From positions 496,001-560,000 of the forward strand of contig NZ_FRXN01000002.1 of the NCBI RefSeq assembly GCF_900148515.1: a stretch of 64,000 nt of DNA, in the 5' to 3' direction. Position 1 is the stretch's first letter; the number at the start of each line of letters is the position of its first letter. Positions 53,028 to 62,496 of the stretch are shown here, piece by piece. The notes below the pieces were generated by a model. That model was not told the DNA's origin, did no database searches, and saw nothing but the letters and a program-made list of their open reading frames with translations. This stretch comes from Algoriphagus zhangzhouensis. GTDB taxonomy: Bacteria > Bacteroidota > Bacteroidia > Cytophagales > Cyclobacteriaceae. The translations under genes were made by a program, and so were the position numbers.

Positions 53028-54002
53028 TCAAATCACCACAACCACTTTCCCTACTAACTTCCTATCCATCATGGCACGTATTGCTTTAGGAGCATCTTCC
53101 AAGGAATACTTCGAAACTATTGGTTTTTGAATTTTCCCTTCGGAAATCCAATTCATTAATTGATTTAAATTCTCACGGTTTTTATCTGCTTCCTTTCTGG
53201 AAAAATCACCCCAAAAAACACCCAAGATGGAACAACCTTTCAGCAAAGGTAAATTCATAGGAATCTTTGGGATTTCTCCTTGAGTAAAACCAACAATCAA
53301 ATACCTTCCTCCCCAAGCCATTCCTCTCAAAGCCAGTTCAGTGTAAAAACCTCCAACTGGGTCTAAAACCATATCCACACCTTTTCCACCTGTTAATTCT
53401 TTGACACGGGCTTTCAGATCCTCCTCGGAATAATTTATTGTCAAATCAGCACCCTTAGCCTTTGCGGCTTCCAACTTATCCACAGAAGAAGCCGCTGCTA
53501 TGACTTTGGCTCCCATCAGTTTCGCCAACTCCACTGCGGCCAAGCCAATCCCTCCACCAGCTCCCAAAACCAATAAAATTTCTTCCTTTTCCAGTCTTCC
53601 TCTATCCTTCAAAGCATAAAATGAAGTCGCATAAGTATACAAAGTGGATGCTGCTACCTCTGCCGGAATTCCTTTAGGCAAAGCAAAAATTCGGTCTTCA
53701 TCCACTAAGGCCTTTTCGGCCATTCCTCCCCATCCGCTTAGTCCCAAAACATAATCGCCAACCTGAAAGCTGGAGACATCTTTTCCACATTCGATTACTT
53801 TCCCAACCAATTCCCCTCCTGGAGAAAAAGGCAATTCTGGTTTGAACTGATATTTGTTTTGGATGATCAACGTATCTGGAAAATTGACACCACAAGCCTC
53901 TACTTGAACTAGAACTTGATTAGGGCCCGGAATTGGATCAGGTATTTCCCCAACTTGGAGAGTTTCTGGCATTCCGAATTTTTCACAAATCAGGGCTTTC
54001 AT
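53028..54002 (-). CDS. Zinc-free MDR-type NADPH:quinone oxidoreductase
   Basis: A 324-residue medium-chain reductase from the ATG at 54002 (MKALICEKFG). It shows FGMPETLQVGEIPDPIPGPNQVLVQVEACGVNFPDTLI, PFSPGGELVGKVIECG and the NADPH site LLVLGAGGGIGLAAVELAKLMGAKVIAAASS. The catalytic-zinc cysteine and histidine of alcohol dehydrogenases are missing, as in quinone oxidoreductases. It faces the MarR regulator. Confidence 0.88.
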   Translation of the reverse strand: MKALICEKFGMPETLQVGEIPDPIPGPNQVLVQVEACGVNFPDTLIIQNKYQFKPELPFSPGGELVGKVIECGKDVSSFQVGDYVLGLSGWGGMAEKALVDEDRIFALPKGIPAEVAASTLYTYATSFYALKDRGRLEKEEILLVLGAGGGIGLAAVELAKLMGAKVIAAASSVDKLEAAKAKGADLTINYSEEDLKARVKELTGGKGVDMVLDPVGGFYTELALRGMAWGGRYLIVGFTQGEIPKIPMNLPLLKGCSILGVFWGDFSRKEADKNRENLNQLMNWISEGKIQKPIVSKYSLEDAPKAIRAMMDRKLVGKVVVVI

Positions 54003-54100
54003 AGAGATTTTATTTGAGTCGGAGAAAAGTGGCTTGAAAGTAGGCATTTCCTATCGAAAGCGATAATTTTGAGGCCTTTAAACAAATAGAATACAAACCC

Positions 54101-55489
54101 ATGGCTGTAAACGATTTTATCCAATCCAACAAAGATAGATTCCTAAACGAACTGATCGATCTTTTGAAAATCCCTTCTGTCAGTGCAGATCCAAAATTCA
54201 AAGATGATGTGTTCAAAGCTGCAGATTTTGTCAAAGAAAGCTTGATCAAAGCAGGAGCTGATGTTGCAGAAATCTGCCAAACGGCAGGCTATCCGATTGT
54301 TTATGGAGAAAAAATCGTAGACCCAAGTCTTCCTACAGTTTTGGTCTATGGGCACTATGATGTGCAGCCAGCAGATCCTTACGAATTATGGGATTCTCCT
54401 CCTTTTGAACCTGTCATCAAGAAAACCAAAATCCACCCTGAAGGAGCAATTTTCGCTCGTGGATCTGCCGATGATAAGGGGCAATTTTACATGCATGTGA
54501 AGGCATTTGAAGCGATGATGGCATCTGGCGAACTTCCTTGCAATGTGAAGTTCATGATCGAAGGGGAAGAGGAAGTAGGTTCTGACAACTTGGACAAATT
54601 TGTCATCAAGAATAAAGAGAAGCTGAAATCGGATGTGATTTTGATTTCAGATACGCATATGATTTCAATGAAAGATCCATCTATCACAGTTGGTTTAAGA
54701 GGCATGGCCTATATGGAAGTCGAAGTAACAGGACCAAATCGTGACCTCCACTCAGGAACTTACGGGGGCGCTGTTGCCAATCCGATCAATATCCTTTGCA
54801 AGATGATTGCCTCTCTTAAAGATGAGAATGAACATATCACGATCCCTGGTTTCTACGACAAAGTTCAGGAATTGACAGCTGAGCAAAGAGGTCGATTGAA
54901 TGAAGCTCCATTTGACTTGAAGGAATATGAGGAGAAACTAGATGTAGACACTGTTTTCGGTGAAAAAGGATATACCACCATCGAGCGTGTTGGAATCCGT
55001 CCAACTTTGGATGTCAACGGAATTTGGGGTGGATACATCGGAGAAGGTGCCAAAACTGTACTTCCTTCCAAAGCTTATGCAAAAATCTCCATGAGATTGG
55101 TTCCTGATCAGGATTGGCATGAAATCGCACAATTGTTTGAAGATCATTTCAAATCTATCGCTCCTGCGGGTGTAAAAGTGAAAGTGAAAAGCCATCATGG
55201 TGGTTCTCCTGCGGTAGTTTCCGACACGTCAGTTGGATACAAAGCAGCTGAAGCGGCAATGGAAGAAACTTTCGGCAAAAAGCCAATCCCTACTCGTGAA
55301 GGTGGATCAATTCCTATTGTTGCTTTGTTCCAAAAAGAATTAGGCTCAGATCCTATTTTGTATGGATTTGGATTGGATACAGATGCACTACACTCACCAA
55401 ATGAGCATTATGGCGTTCAAAATTACTTCATGGGTATCGAAACCATTGCAGCCTTCTTCCGTCATTTCAAAGCCTTAAGTGACCAATAA
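54101..55489 (+). CDS. M20-family metallopeptidase (dipeptidase-like)
   Basis: A 462-residue zinc peptidase. Metal ligands and catalytic residues: VLVYGHYDVQPADP (His, Asp), ARGSADDKGQF (Asp), FMIEGEEEVGS (catalytic Glu and Glu ligand), ILISDTHM (Asp) and ALHSPNEHYGVQNYF (His). A dimerisation lid lies at about residues 210-350 (DLHSGTYGGAVANPINIL). It lies 98 bases from the divergent quinone oxidoreductase. Substrate is probably a di- or small peptide. Confidence 0.93.
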   Translation: MAVNDFIQSNKDRFLNELIDLLKIPSVSADPKFKDDVFKAADFVKESLIKAGADVAEICQTAGYPIVYGEKIVDPSLPTVLVYGHYDVQPADPYELWDSPPFEPVIKKTKIHPEGAIFARGSADDKGQFYMHVKAFEAMMASGELPCNVKFMIEGEEEVGSDNLDKFVIKNKEKLKSDVILISDTHMISMKDPSITVGLRGMAYMEVEVTGPNRDLHSGTYGGAVANPINILCKMIASLKDENEHITIPGFYDKVQELTAEQRGRLNEAPFDLKEYEEKLDVDTVFGEKGYTTIERVGIRPTLDVNGIWGGYIGEGAKTVLPSKAYAKISMRLVPDQDWHEIAQLFEDHFKSIAPAGVKVKVKSHHGGSPAVVSDTSVGYKAAEAAMEETFGKKPIPTREGGSIPIVALFQKELGSDPILYGFGLDTDALHSPNEHYGVQNYFMGIETIAAFFRHFKALSDQ

Positions 55490-55542
55490 TACAGAACCAT
55501 TCGTCCAGTTAAATCCGTTGTGATTTAATTCCCTATGAGTTT

Positions 55543-57678
55543 ATGAGCTTCAAATCCATTCAAAAATTCGGCTTTTTCAGTATGCTTTTGCTACTGGTGA
55601 GCTTTTCCGCTTTTTCCCAAATCATTAAACCTCCAGTTTGGACCAGCAGAATAGAACCTGCAAATCCAACCGTGGGCGAGGAAGTGATTTTGATTTTTGA
55701 AGCGGACATCCCTGCCGGCTGGTATGTGTATGGAACAAGCTTTGATCCAGATTTGGGGCCTTTATTGACTGAGTTGAAACTGGATCTCTCTGATCAGTAT
55801 CAAATCGAGGGAAGACTCAATGAAGTTGGCGCTAAAACGAAATATGATGATACCTGGGAAGGTGACATCACTTATTTCATGAAAAAGGGCGTTTTCCAAC
55901 AAAAGCTAATTCTCAAATCTACTTCTGGACAACTCAAAGGAACTTTGGAGTACCAAATGTGTACTGACCTGACGGGACAATGCATCAATTACGAAGAGGA
56001 TATTTTGGTGGATTTTAAAGCTCAGCCAAATGTATCTGCTCCAGCTGAAAAAGTTGTAGAATCTCCAAAAATTGAAAGTCAAGAGCCAGAGGCATCAATT
56101 CAGGAGGACGATCAAGAAAGTCCTTTTACAAGTGTTGACACAGAGGAAACAACTGAAATTGATTCTACTTCTCAGGTTTCAGAAAATAACGCTGCCGGAG
56201 CCTCTTCGGAACCTACCAAATTTGAACTGACCAGTCCAGAAGAGTCAAGCTTATTGGGATTTATGGTTTTGGCATTTTTGGCAGGATTGGCCGCACTATT
56301 GACTCCATGCGTATTTCCTATGATTCCGATGACCGTGAGCTTTTTCACCGGAAGGGCTTCATCGAAAGCAAGCGGTATCAGAAATGCATTTATCTATGGA
56401 TTCTCAATCATTGCAATATATACTGTTGCAGGCACTGCTGTGGCGGCAATCCAAGGACCTGAATTCGCCAACTGGCTGGCCACACACTGGGTTCCAAATC
56501 TGTTCTTCTTTGGGATCTTTATCTTCTTTGCCCTTGCATTCTTAGGCTTATTCGAGATCAATTTGCCTTCCTCTTTTGTAAACAAAGTGGATGCAAAAGC
56601 AGAAAAAGGCGGCTTGATGGGGATCTTCTTTATGGCTTTCACACTGGTTTTGGTATCCTTTTCTTGTACCGGACCGATTGTAGGTTCCATTTTGATTTCC
56701 TCTGCAGGAGGTGAACTTCTCAAGCCTATTTTAGGGATGTTCTCTTTCTCTTTAGCCTTTGCGATTCCGTTTACCCTATTTGCCATCTTCCCTGAGTGGA
56801 TGAATAGACTTCCAAAATCTGGAGGATGGTTGAACTCAGTTAAGGTGGTTTTAGGATTCCTGGAGTTGGCTTTAGCTTTCAAATTCTTATCTATCGCAGA
56901 CTTAGTCTATCATTGGGGCATTTTGGATAGGGATATCTTCCTTGTTATTTGGATTGTGATTTTCTCAGCCTTGGGACTTTATCTCCTTGGAAAAATCCGA
57001 CTCCCTCATGATTCCAAAATGGAAAGCATTGGTGTACCAAGACTTCTTTTAGCACTGATCACTTTTATGTTTGTGGTCTATATGATTCCAGGCCTTTGGG
57101 GAGCTCCATTAAAGTATCTAAGTGGCTACCTGCCCCCATTGACTACCCAGAATTTCAAATTGGGTGAAAGTAGTTCTGAGGTGGATGGGGCCTATATTCT
57201 GGATGAACCTGTGAAGTATGGGGACATCTTGGAGATTCCTCACGGGATCAAAGGATACTTCGATTATGATCAGGCGATGCGTGCCGCCAAAAAAGCTAAT
57301 AAGCCACTTTTGATTGACTTTACTGGACACGGCTGTGTCAACTGTCGTAAGATGGAGGAAAATGTCTGGGTGGACCCTGAGGTACTGAAAAGACTGAAAG
57401 AAGACTTCGTGATGGTTGCCCTATACATTGACGAAAGAACAGAGCTTCCAGAAAGCGAATGGTTCACTTCCGACTATGACGGAAAAGTCAAAAAGACCTT
57501 AGGTAAGCAAAATGCAGATTTCCAGATCACCGAGTTTGAAAACAATGCCCAGCCTTATTATGTGATCTTAGATCACAATGGTGAATTATTGGCTTCACCG
57601 CGAGCTTACGACACCGATATCCAAGCTTTTATCGACTTTTTGGATGGGGCGAAGGGTGAGTTTGGAAAGAGGAAGTAG
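55543..57678 (+). CDS. dsbD: Thiol:disulfide interchange protein DsbD-like
   Basis: A 711-residue protein with all three DsbD parts. The N-terminal periplasmic domain has the Cys pair in YQMCTDLTGQCINY. An acidic low-complexity linker covers about residues 160-225. The eight-span membrane domain has LTPCVFPMIPMTVSFFTG and SFSCTGPIVGSILISS with its two cysteines. The C-terminal thioredoxin domain has FTGHGCVNCRKME. It moves electrons from the cytoplasm to periplasmic thiols. Confidence 0.92.
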   Translation: MSFKSIQKFGFFSMLLLLVSFSAFSQIIKPPVWTSRIEPANPTVGEEVILIFEADIPAGWYVYGTSFDPDLGPLLTELKLDLSDQYQIEGRLNEVGAKTKYDDTWEGDITYFMKKGVFQQKLILKSTSGQLKGTLEYQMCTDLTGQCINYEEDILVDFKAQPNVSAPAEKVVESPKIESQEPEASIQEDDQESPFTSVDTEETTEIDSTSQVSENNAAGASSEPTKFELTSPEESSLLGFMVLAFLAGLAALLTPCVFPMIPMTVSFFTGRASSKASGIRNAFIYGFSIIAIYTVAGTAVAAIQGPEFANWLATHWVPNLFFFGIFIFFALAFLGLFEINLPSSFVNKVDAKAEKGGLMGIFFMAFTLVLVSFSCTGPIVGSILISSAGGELLKPILGMFSFSLAFAIPFTLFAIFPEWMNRLPKSGGWLNSVKVVLGFLELALAFKFLSIADLVYHWGILDRDIFLVIWIVIFSALGLYLLGKIRLPHDSKMESIGVPRLLLALITFMFVVYMIPGLWGAPLKYLSGYLPPLTTQNFKLGESSSEVDGAYILDEPVKYGDILEIPHGIKGYFDYDQAMRAAKKANKPLLIDFTGHGCVNCRKMEENVWVDPEVLKRLKEDFVMVALYIDERTELPESEWFTSDYDGKVKKTLGKQNADFQITEFENNAQPYYVILDHNGELLASPRAYDTDIQAFIDFLDGAKGEFGKRK

Positions 57679-57686
57679 ATTTTTAA

Positions 57687-58955
57687 TTACAGTCTATATC
57701 CAATTAAGAAATAGTATCTATTGGCTAAATGTCCGAGAGAAACCCATTTGGACATTCCATTTCCTCTTTCGAATCGACCTTCGAAAGAAAATCTATTTTT
57801 CATAACTCCTGCACCAAGAATAAAACTCTGTTCGTATTTTCTAGGATCTTCTATTGCTGGACCTTCATTGATTTTATGGTCCTGGTAAAAAGTTTTATCT
57901 TCTCTTCTGAGGTTTGTTTGAGAAACAACAAACCCATTTGAAGCACCTCCATTTACAAATAAAAAGCTAGAGCCTACAGGGAATTTATATTTTAAAAGGA
58001 TATTTAATTTAAGGTAGGAATTAGAAATTTTTGACTCAAATGAAGAATATTGGTTTTCGCTAATATATTCATCATAAGTCCCCTCAACACTATAGGAAGA
58101 GAATTGAAGTTCACTTTGAACAGATAGCTTTCCTTGATTTCTTGGTAGCACAAAATTCAAAAACAATCCTGCTGTTGGATAGATTGAAGTATTAAAATTA
58201 CCTTGAGTCAAATAAAGAAATCCATTGCCTTGGAAGTCCACTGAAGTGTAGTCTACGCCAGTAAAAATTCCCCATTCAGTATGTCCCTTTTCAATCTCTT
58301 TTTCAAAAGTCAGTTCCGATCCGGTGCACTTATAATAAGCCTGAAAAAGATCGGAAAGAGATTTCTTTTTATATGACACCCTCGTCAACCTATCCCGAAT
58401 AGATTCACAATCATTTAAATAAAGCGTCAATTGACCTGCATACTTTTTACTCTCTATGATTTTAGGATTGCCATCATTTTTTTTTTCATACTTCTTGTAT
58501 AGCAATAGTTCATAGCCAGATTCGCCATCAATATAAAAGTAATCTCTTCCAAGGGGGTGTCTATAATAGTATAGGCTTTTGGGACCTTTCACCAATGTTT
58601 GTAAAAAAGTCGTGTCCCTACCCAATTGAATTTGTGCAGATTCTGAAAGGTGTTCTATTTGAATTGGAGAAACTTCGATATCAACGATTCCACTCACATA
58701 AATTTCACCTCCTACTTTAAACTCCGAAATGTCATGGAAGGTGAAAACACTTGGGTTTTCTCCCAATTGAGTAACAAAGTTTATTTTATCTGGATTTTTC
58801 TCCCAATTCCGATAATCTATAAACCCTGATAGTGTATCGGCATCGGTTTTTATAACATAACCTGGAAGATAATTTTCTTGAGAAAATGAACTCTGAAAAA
58901 TTAAAAGTGATAAAACAAGTAATCCAATTTTTCTAAAGGAAATGGTTTCTTTCAT
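57687..58955 (-). CDS. Outer-membrane protein of unknown function with a C-terminal barrel
   Basis: About 422 residues from the ATG at 58955; the earlier in-frame start would precede the signal peptide by 13 residues. The signal ends SFSQ. The N-terminal half (YVIKTDADTLSGFIDYRNWEKNPDKINF...FTFHDISEFKVGGEIYVSG) matches a Bacteroidota pattern in which a small domain precedes a barrel. The C-terminal half (about residues 235-420) has alternating strands and ends YYFLIGYRL. The function is unknown. Confidence 0.65.
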   Translation of the reverse strand: MKETISFRKIGLLVLSLLIFQSSFSQENYLPGYVIKTDADTLSGFIDYRNWEKNPDKINFVTQLGENPSVFTFHDISEFKVGGEIYVSGIVDIEVSPIQIEHLSESAQIQLGRDTTFLQTLVKGPKSLYYYRHPLGRDYFYIDGESGYELLLYKKYEKKNDGNPKIIESKKYAGQLTLYLNDCESIRDRLTRVSYKKKSLSDLFQAYYKCTGSELTFEKEIEKGHTEWGIFTGVDYTSVDFQGNGFLYLTQGNFNTSIYPTAGLFLNFVLPRNQGKLSVQSELQFSSYSVEGTYDEYISENQYSSFESKISNSYLKLNILLKYKFPVGSSFLFVNGGASNGFVVSQTNLRREDKTFYQDHKINEGPAIEDPRKYEQSFILGAGVMKNRFSFEGRFERGNGMSKWVSLGHLANRYYFLIGYRL

Positions 58956-59272
58956 AGTGAAAAAGCGTGAATCTAGAATTATTCTTCCCTTCATCTTCTG
59001 AAGAAAAGGGAGCGCTAATAAAAGGAATAATTTGACTCAAAGCATTCACTATTTTGATTGTTTTGAGGCAAAAGAAATTGCGCTTTTAACCATTTATTTA
59101 ATCATAAAATATCATCCATTACAGAAATGACTAAATATCAAATATTTAGAACTAATAATTAAGATTTTAATATTTCTTTTATCAGATAATTCAAAAATTG
59201 AAAACTTTAACACATTACACTTTATTGACTTTTATCAAAAGGAATAAGGAAGTGATTATATCTTCCCAAACA
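58956..59272. other. Gene-free A+T-rich spacer
   Basis: This 317-base stretch lies upstream of the barrel gene and downstream of the serine hydrolase gene. No gene was seen. It contains one perfect palindrome with 8-base arms (CTAAATAT and ATATTTAG, 3-base spacer) at 59131-59149, far from both genes. Confidence 0.5.
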
Positions 59273-60295
59273 TTACCCTCTCCCCAATATCTTCACCACA
59301 CGATTGTAAAGAACCTCAGAAAGATTCCAGTTGTATCCATCAAAATTCACGGTATTCGTAAACTGGATAACTACTGCATCCAGTTCTGGATGGTATTCGG
59401 CGATGGTTTGATAGCCAGGAATCAACCCTGTATGATTGAAAACATAGATGGAAGAATAAATTTCTTGCTCGCCATTTTCAAATAATGACCCGTCATTCAA
59501 TGCTCTCAGGAATATCCCCACATCCTCCGCTGTAGCAATGATTCCCCCAACATTATCTGTTTTCAAGTCTCGATCAACTCCCACATAATAACCACTCATC
59601 AGCCTATCCATATCGATCTCGTCCATCGATAGGTAAGTATTTTTAAGCCCTAAAGGCTCAAAAATTCTGGTTTTGAAATACTCAACCTTATTTCCGCTAA
59701 CCTTTTCAATCAATTCGGAAATCAGCAAATAGTTGGTATTGGAATACTCATAGCCTTGATCTGGCGCGAATGAAGCAGGCTCGTCCAAAACCAAATCCAA
59801 GATAGCTTCAACTGATTGAGGTGGATTCGCCCAATAGTTAGGGTAATTGGTATAATTGGGGATCCCACTTCTATGCTGAACCATCATTCGAAGTGTGATT
59901 TGATCGGCATATTCGATTCTATCCTTCAGTTCTGGAAAATATTCAGCCAATGTCCCATCCAAAGAAAGCTTGTTCTCAGAAACCAGCTTCGAAATAGCCA
60001 CTGCATGATACAGCTTTCCTACACTGGCGATTTTGAAATAAGCCTTTGGATCAGCAGGAATCTTTTTATCCCGATCATGCCATCCAGCGGCATAATACTG
60101 GGGTTCTTTGCCTTTCTGATCGACGTAAACAATAATTCCTTCAAAGCCATAACCTAATCCATCTTCCAATTGCTCCTCAATCGTATTTGGAACAGGAGGA
60201 AGCCAAGCCCAAACAATAGACCACGGGACATAGAACAAGGAAATCGCTGTACTTGTCAGTAAAATGATCTGGAAAATCCGTTTTTTGTTTTTCAT
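59273..60295 (-). CDS. Class C beta-lactamase-like serine hydrolase
   Basis: A 340-residue membrane-anchored or exported protein (hydrophobic segment ILLTSTAISLFYVPWSIVWAW). The penicillin-recognising motifs are FKIASVGKLYHAVAI (SxxK) and YSNTNYLLISELIEKV (YxN). The third motif is replaced by HTGLIPGYQT. Such proteins may be esterases or peptidases acting on the cell wall or D-amino acids; beta-lactamase activity is not implied. Confidence 0.85.
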   Translation of the reverse strand: MKNKKRIFQIILLTSTAISLFYVPWSIVWAWLPPVPNTIEEQLEDGLGYGFEGIIVYVDQKGKEPQYYAAGWHDRDKKIPADPKAYFKIASVGKLYHAVAISKLVSENKLSLDGTLAEYFPELKDRIEYADQITLRMMVQHRSGIPNYTNYPNYWANPPQSVEAILDLVLDEPASFAPDQGYEYSNTNYLLISELIEKVSGNKVEYFKTRIFEPLGLKNTYLSMDEIDMDRLMSGYYVGVDRDLKTDNVGGIIATAEDVGIFLRALNDGSLFENGEQEIYSSIYVFNHTGLIPGYQTIAEYHPELDAVVIQFTNTVNFDGYNWNLSEVLYNRVVKILGRG

Positions 60296-60396
60296 TAAAA
60301 GAGAAAAAAATTGAGCATCAAGTTTTTATCTTTTTCAAGTACGCCCCCACAGTAAAAAAGTTGGAGAACGGGTATTTTAAAATCCTTACCCTAAAA

Positions 60397-60436
60397 AAAA
60401 GAAAAGACCTTCGAGGTTTTAAAACCTCAAAGGTCT
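60397..60436 (-). terminator. Terminator of the GH18 gene
   Basis: AGACCT...AGGTCT ends a 32-base near-perfect hairpin at 60405-60436; on the minus strand a long T-rich run follows. Confidence 0.85.
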
Positions 60437-60444
60437 GTCTAATA

Positions 60445-61665
60445 TTATTCGTGGGCTGCTTTGTAAATCGCATCTAACAAAGAGCCTTCTTCCTTGGTGT
60501 CATTGCCCAATTCCCAGAACATGATCCCTCCGATGCCTTTTTCCATGGCATACTTGGTTTTCAAAGCCACCGAAACGGTGTCATCATAAGAAACCAATAG
60601 ACTATCCTGAGCATTGTACATGTAAGGAGCTTGCGCTTTGTCATCCCAATATCTTTTGAATTTAGAATCTGGCTCATATTGATCACGGATGCTGTGGTAA
60701 GCCATCCAACCAATATGCAAACCACTACTTAGCTGGTACAAACCATTGTTGGTAGGAGGAACACCTTTCCATACTCTACCATAAAATGCGCCACCGATCA
60801 CTATCTGCATTGGATCCACACCTTCTGCAATCAAAAAGTCCACGATTTTCTGAGCGGAACGAGGATCTGCATCTAAGTTCTCACCACTTTGATACAAGCT
60901 ATCCATATGAGCACCGAATGGAGTGCCTTCCACATCTGAACTTTTCATGTCTCCCAACGGAGTATGATGACCTGTATAAATTGATACCCCGGAAACCTGA
61001 TCATAGGTCATTACATTGGTGTAATCCGCATATTTCATTACCTCCAAAGTCTCAATATGATCGTAATATTTTTTCCAACCTGCCGATGCAAAAGTCAAGA
61101 CTTTTGGCGAATCAAAGGTGTCCAGCATCTCTCTCAAACCTTTCATCAATGCGGTGAAATTCTGGGTATCTTCTTCGCGAGCCATAGTTCCAGCACCGGA
61201 GATTCCTGGATATTCCCAATCCATGTCCATGCCATCTAGCTGATATTTCTGGATGAAATCATGCGCACTTTGAATGAATTTGGCTCTACTTTCCTCTGTC
61301 AAAGCCATATCAGAAAAGCCATCTGCTCCCCAGCCTCCACAAGCAATCATCACTTTCAATTCAGGATTCCGTTCTTTTTGCTTCACCAAAGCTTCCAATT
61401 TAGGGCCGGCAGCTTCTGGATTTCTGAATTTCATTTCCCCATCGATCACATTAGTGAAAGAAAAAATAATATGGGTCAATTCCTCTACAGGGATAGATTC
61501 AGGTTTATAATCTCGCTCGGGCACGTAATAGGCCATGATCACGGGATTAGGGTTTTTCACTTCACTTGAAGGTGTTTCTTTTGTTTCCTCTGTTGCCTGA
61601 GGAGAACAGCCCAAAACCAGCATAGCCAATGCCAATATGGAGCAATTAATTTTGGTTAAGTTCAC
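60445..61665 (-). CDS. Glycoside hydrolase family 18 lipoprotein (chitinase-like)
   Basis: A 406-residue lipoprotein (LVLGCSPQ). The GH18 catalytic motif LDGMDMDWEYPG (DxxDxDxE, proton donor Glu) is intact, and the barrel strands VIMAYYVPERDY, HIIFSFTNVIDGEM, VMIACGGWGADGFSDM and MTYDQVSGV are recognisable. Substrate is chitin, chito-oligosaccharide or a related N-acetylglucosamine polymer. No other polysaccharide enzymes are adjacent. Confidence 0.92.
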   Translation of the reverse strand: MNLTKINCSILALAMLVLGCSPQATEETKETPSSEVKNPNPVIMAYYVPERDYKPESIPVEELTHIIFSFTNVIDGEMKFRNPEAAGPKLEALVKQKERNPELKVMIACGGWGADGFSDMALTEESRAKFIQSAHDFIQKYQLDGMDMDWEYPGISGAGTMAREEDTQNFTALMKGLREMLDTFDSPKVLTFASAGWKKYYDHIETLEVMKYADYTNVMTYDQVSGVSIYTGHHTPLGDMKSSDVEGTPFGAHMDSLYQSGENLDADPRSAQKIVDFLIAEGVDPMQIVIGGAFYGRVWKGVPPTNNGLYQLSSGLHIGWMAYHSIRDQYEPDSKFKRYWDDKAQAPYMYNAQDSLLVSYDDTVSVALKTKYAMEKGIGGIMFWELGNDTKEEGSLLDAIYKAAHE

Positions 61666-61806
61666 AGGTAGGTTGGTTTAAACTTGGTATATATTTTCGA
61701 TGAAGTTACGAATGCTTCAGTTATTTTTTTCATTTAAACTGTGAAACCCAATATTTTATTCAATTCTTCAATAAATGGAAGCTTCTTATTCTTTTGACTT
61801 TATAAC

Positions 61807-61835
61807 AAAAAAAGCCCTCTGCAAGCGCAGAAGGC
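61807..61835 (-). terminator. Terminator of the ExbB/MotA-like gene
   Basis: On the minus strand GCCTTCTGC and GCAGAGGGC form an imperfect stem, followed by seven T residues. Confidence 0.8.
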
Positions 61836-61861
61836 ATTTAGTTGGTTTAGACCATAAGTAT

Positions 61862-62284
61862 TTATTGATCAGTCTCTAGTTCGGCCTTTCTCATCCAGGT
61901 CAACACAAAACTGGAGATATGTCCTATAACAAAAACTAGAAGACCAAATAAGGGAGATAGTAAAGTGATTTTTAAACCTCCCGCCAAGACATCCGGAGCA
62001 ATATCTCCAGCTGCTTCTATCGCATCAAATGCTCCTATCAATGCCAAAAGCGAATTCATAAAGGAGATCACCAATCCAAGTAAAGCCGCATGTTGAATCA
62101 ACTTTTTGTTCTTCGAAAATTCTGCCTCAGGCCCTGCTAAGCCAGTAAATGCTTTGAATGAAAAAAAAATTGCAACTAATAGACACAGTAGGACTAAGGT
62201 CATTCCGAGTGTGCCTCCATCTTGGAATCGGTCGATTATATTAAATCCCAAAACCAAGCTCCAGCTAATAGAAAGTACGTTCAT
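61862..62284 (-). CDS. Short ExbB/TolQ/MotA-like membrane protein
   Basis: A 140-residue protein with about four hydrophobic segments. The C-terminal part (DAIEAAGDIAPDVLAGGLKITLLSPLFGLLVFVIGHISSF) follows the ExbB/TolQ/MotA proton-channel pattern AF-x-AI..GD.xPxxLA.GIxxAL..T..GL. It is shorter than usual, and no ExbD/TolR or MotB partner is adjacent. The function is unknown. It is divergent from the histidine kinase gene. Confidence 0.7.
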   Translation of the reverse strand: MNVLSISWSLVLGFNIIDRFQDGGTLGMTLVLLCLLVAIFFSFKAFTGLAGPEAEFSKNKKLIQHAALLGLVISFMNSLLALIGAFDAIEAAGDIAPDVLAGGLKITLLSPLFGLLVFVIGHISSFVLTWMRKAELETDQ

Positions 62285-62496
62285 TTGATTTGTTGTTTTG
62301 TTGATGGGACAATAGTACCCATATCCAAAAGCCCATATTAATTAATGCGACCAATGACCTTTGTGGGATTAGTTTCTACCAAATTTATCCGAAAATTGGG
62401 AAAGAGAGCCTTCTGAATGCAATCAGTCCTGCTAAAACAGTCATCTATCGCAATTTTTTTGGAAAAAGGAATTTTTCAAAGACCTTGTCCCATTCA

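Noticed and set aside
56394-56882. Long antisense reading frame opposite dsbD (162 codons)
   Set aside because: It lies wholly inside a well-supported gene, has no recognisable domain and low-complexity composition caused by the membrane-protein codons on the other strand.
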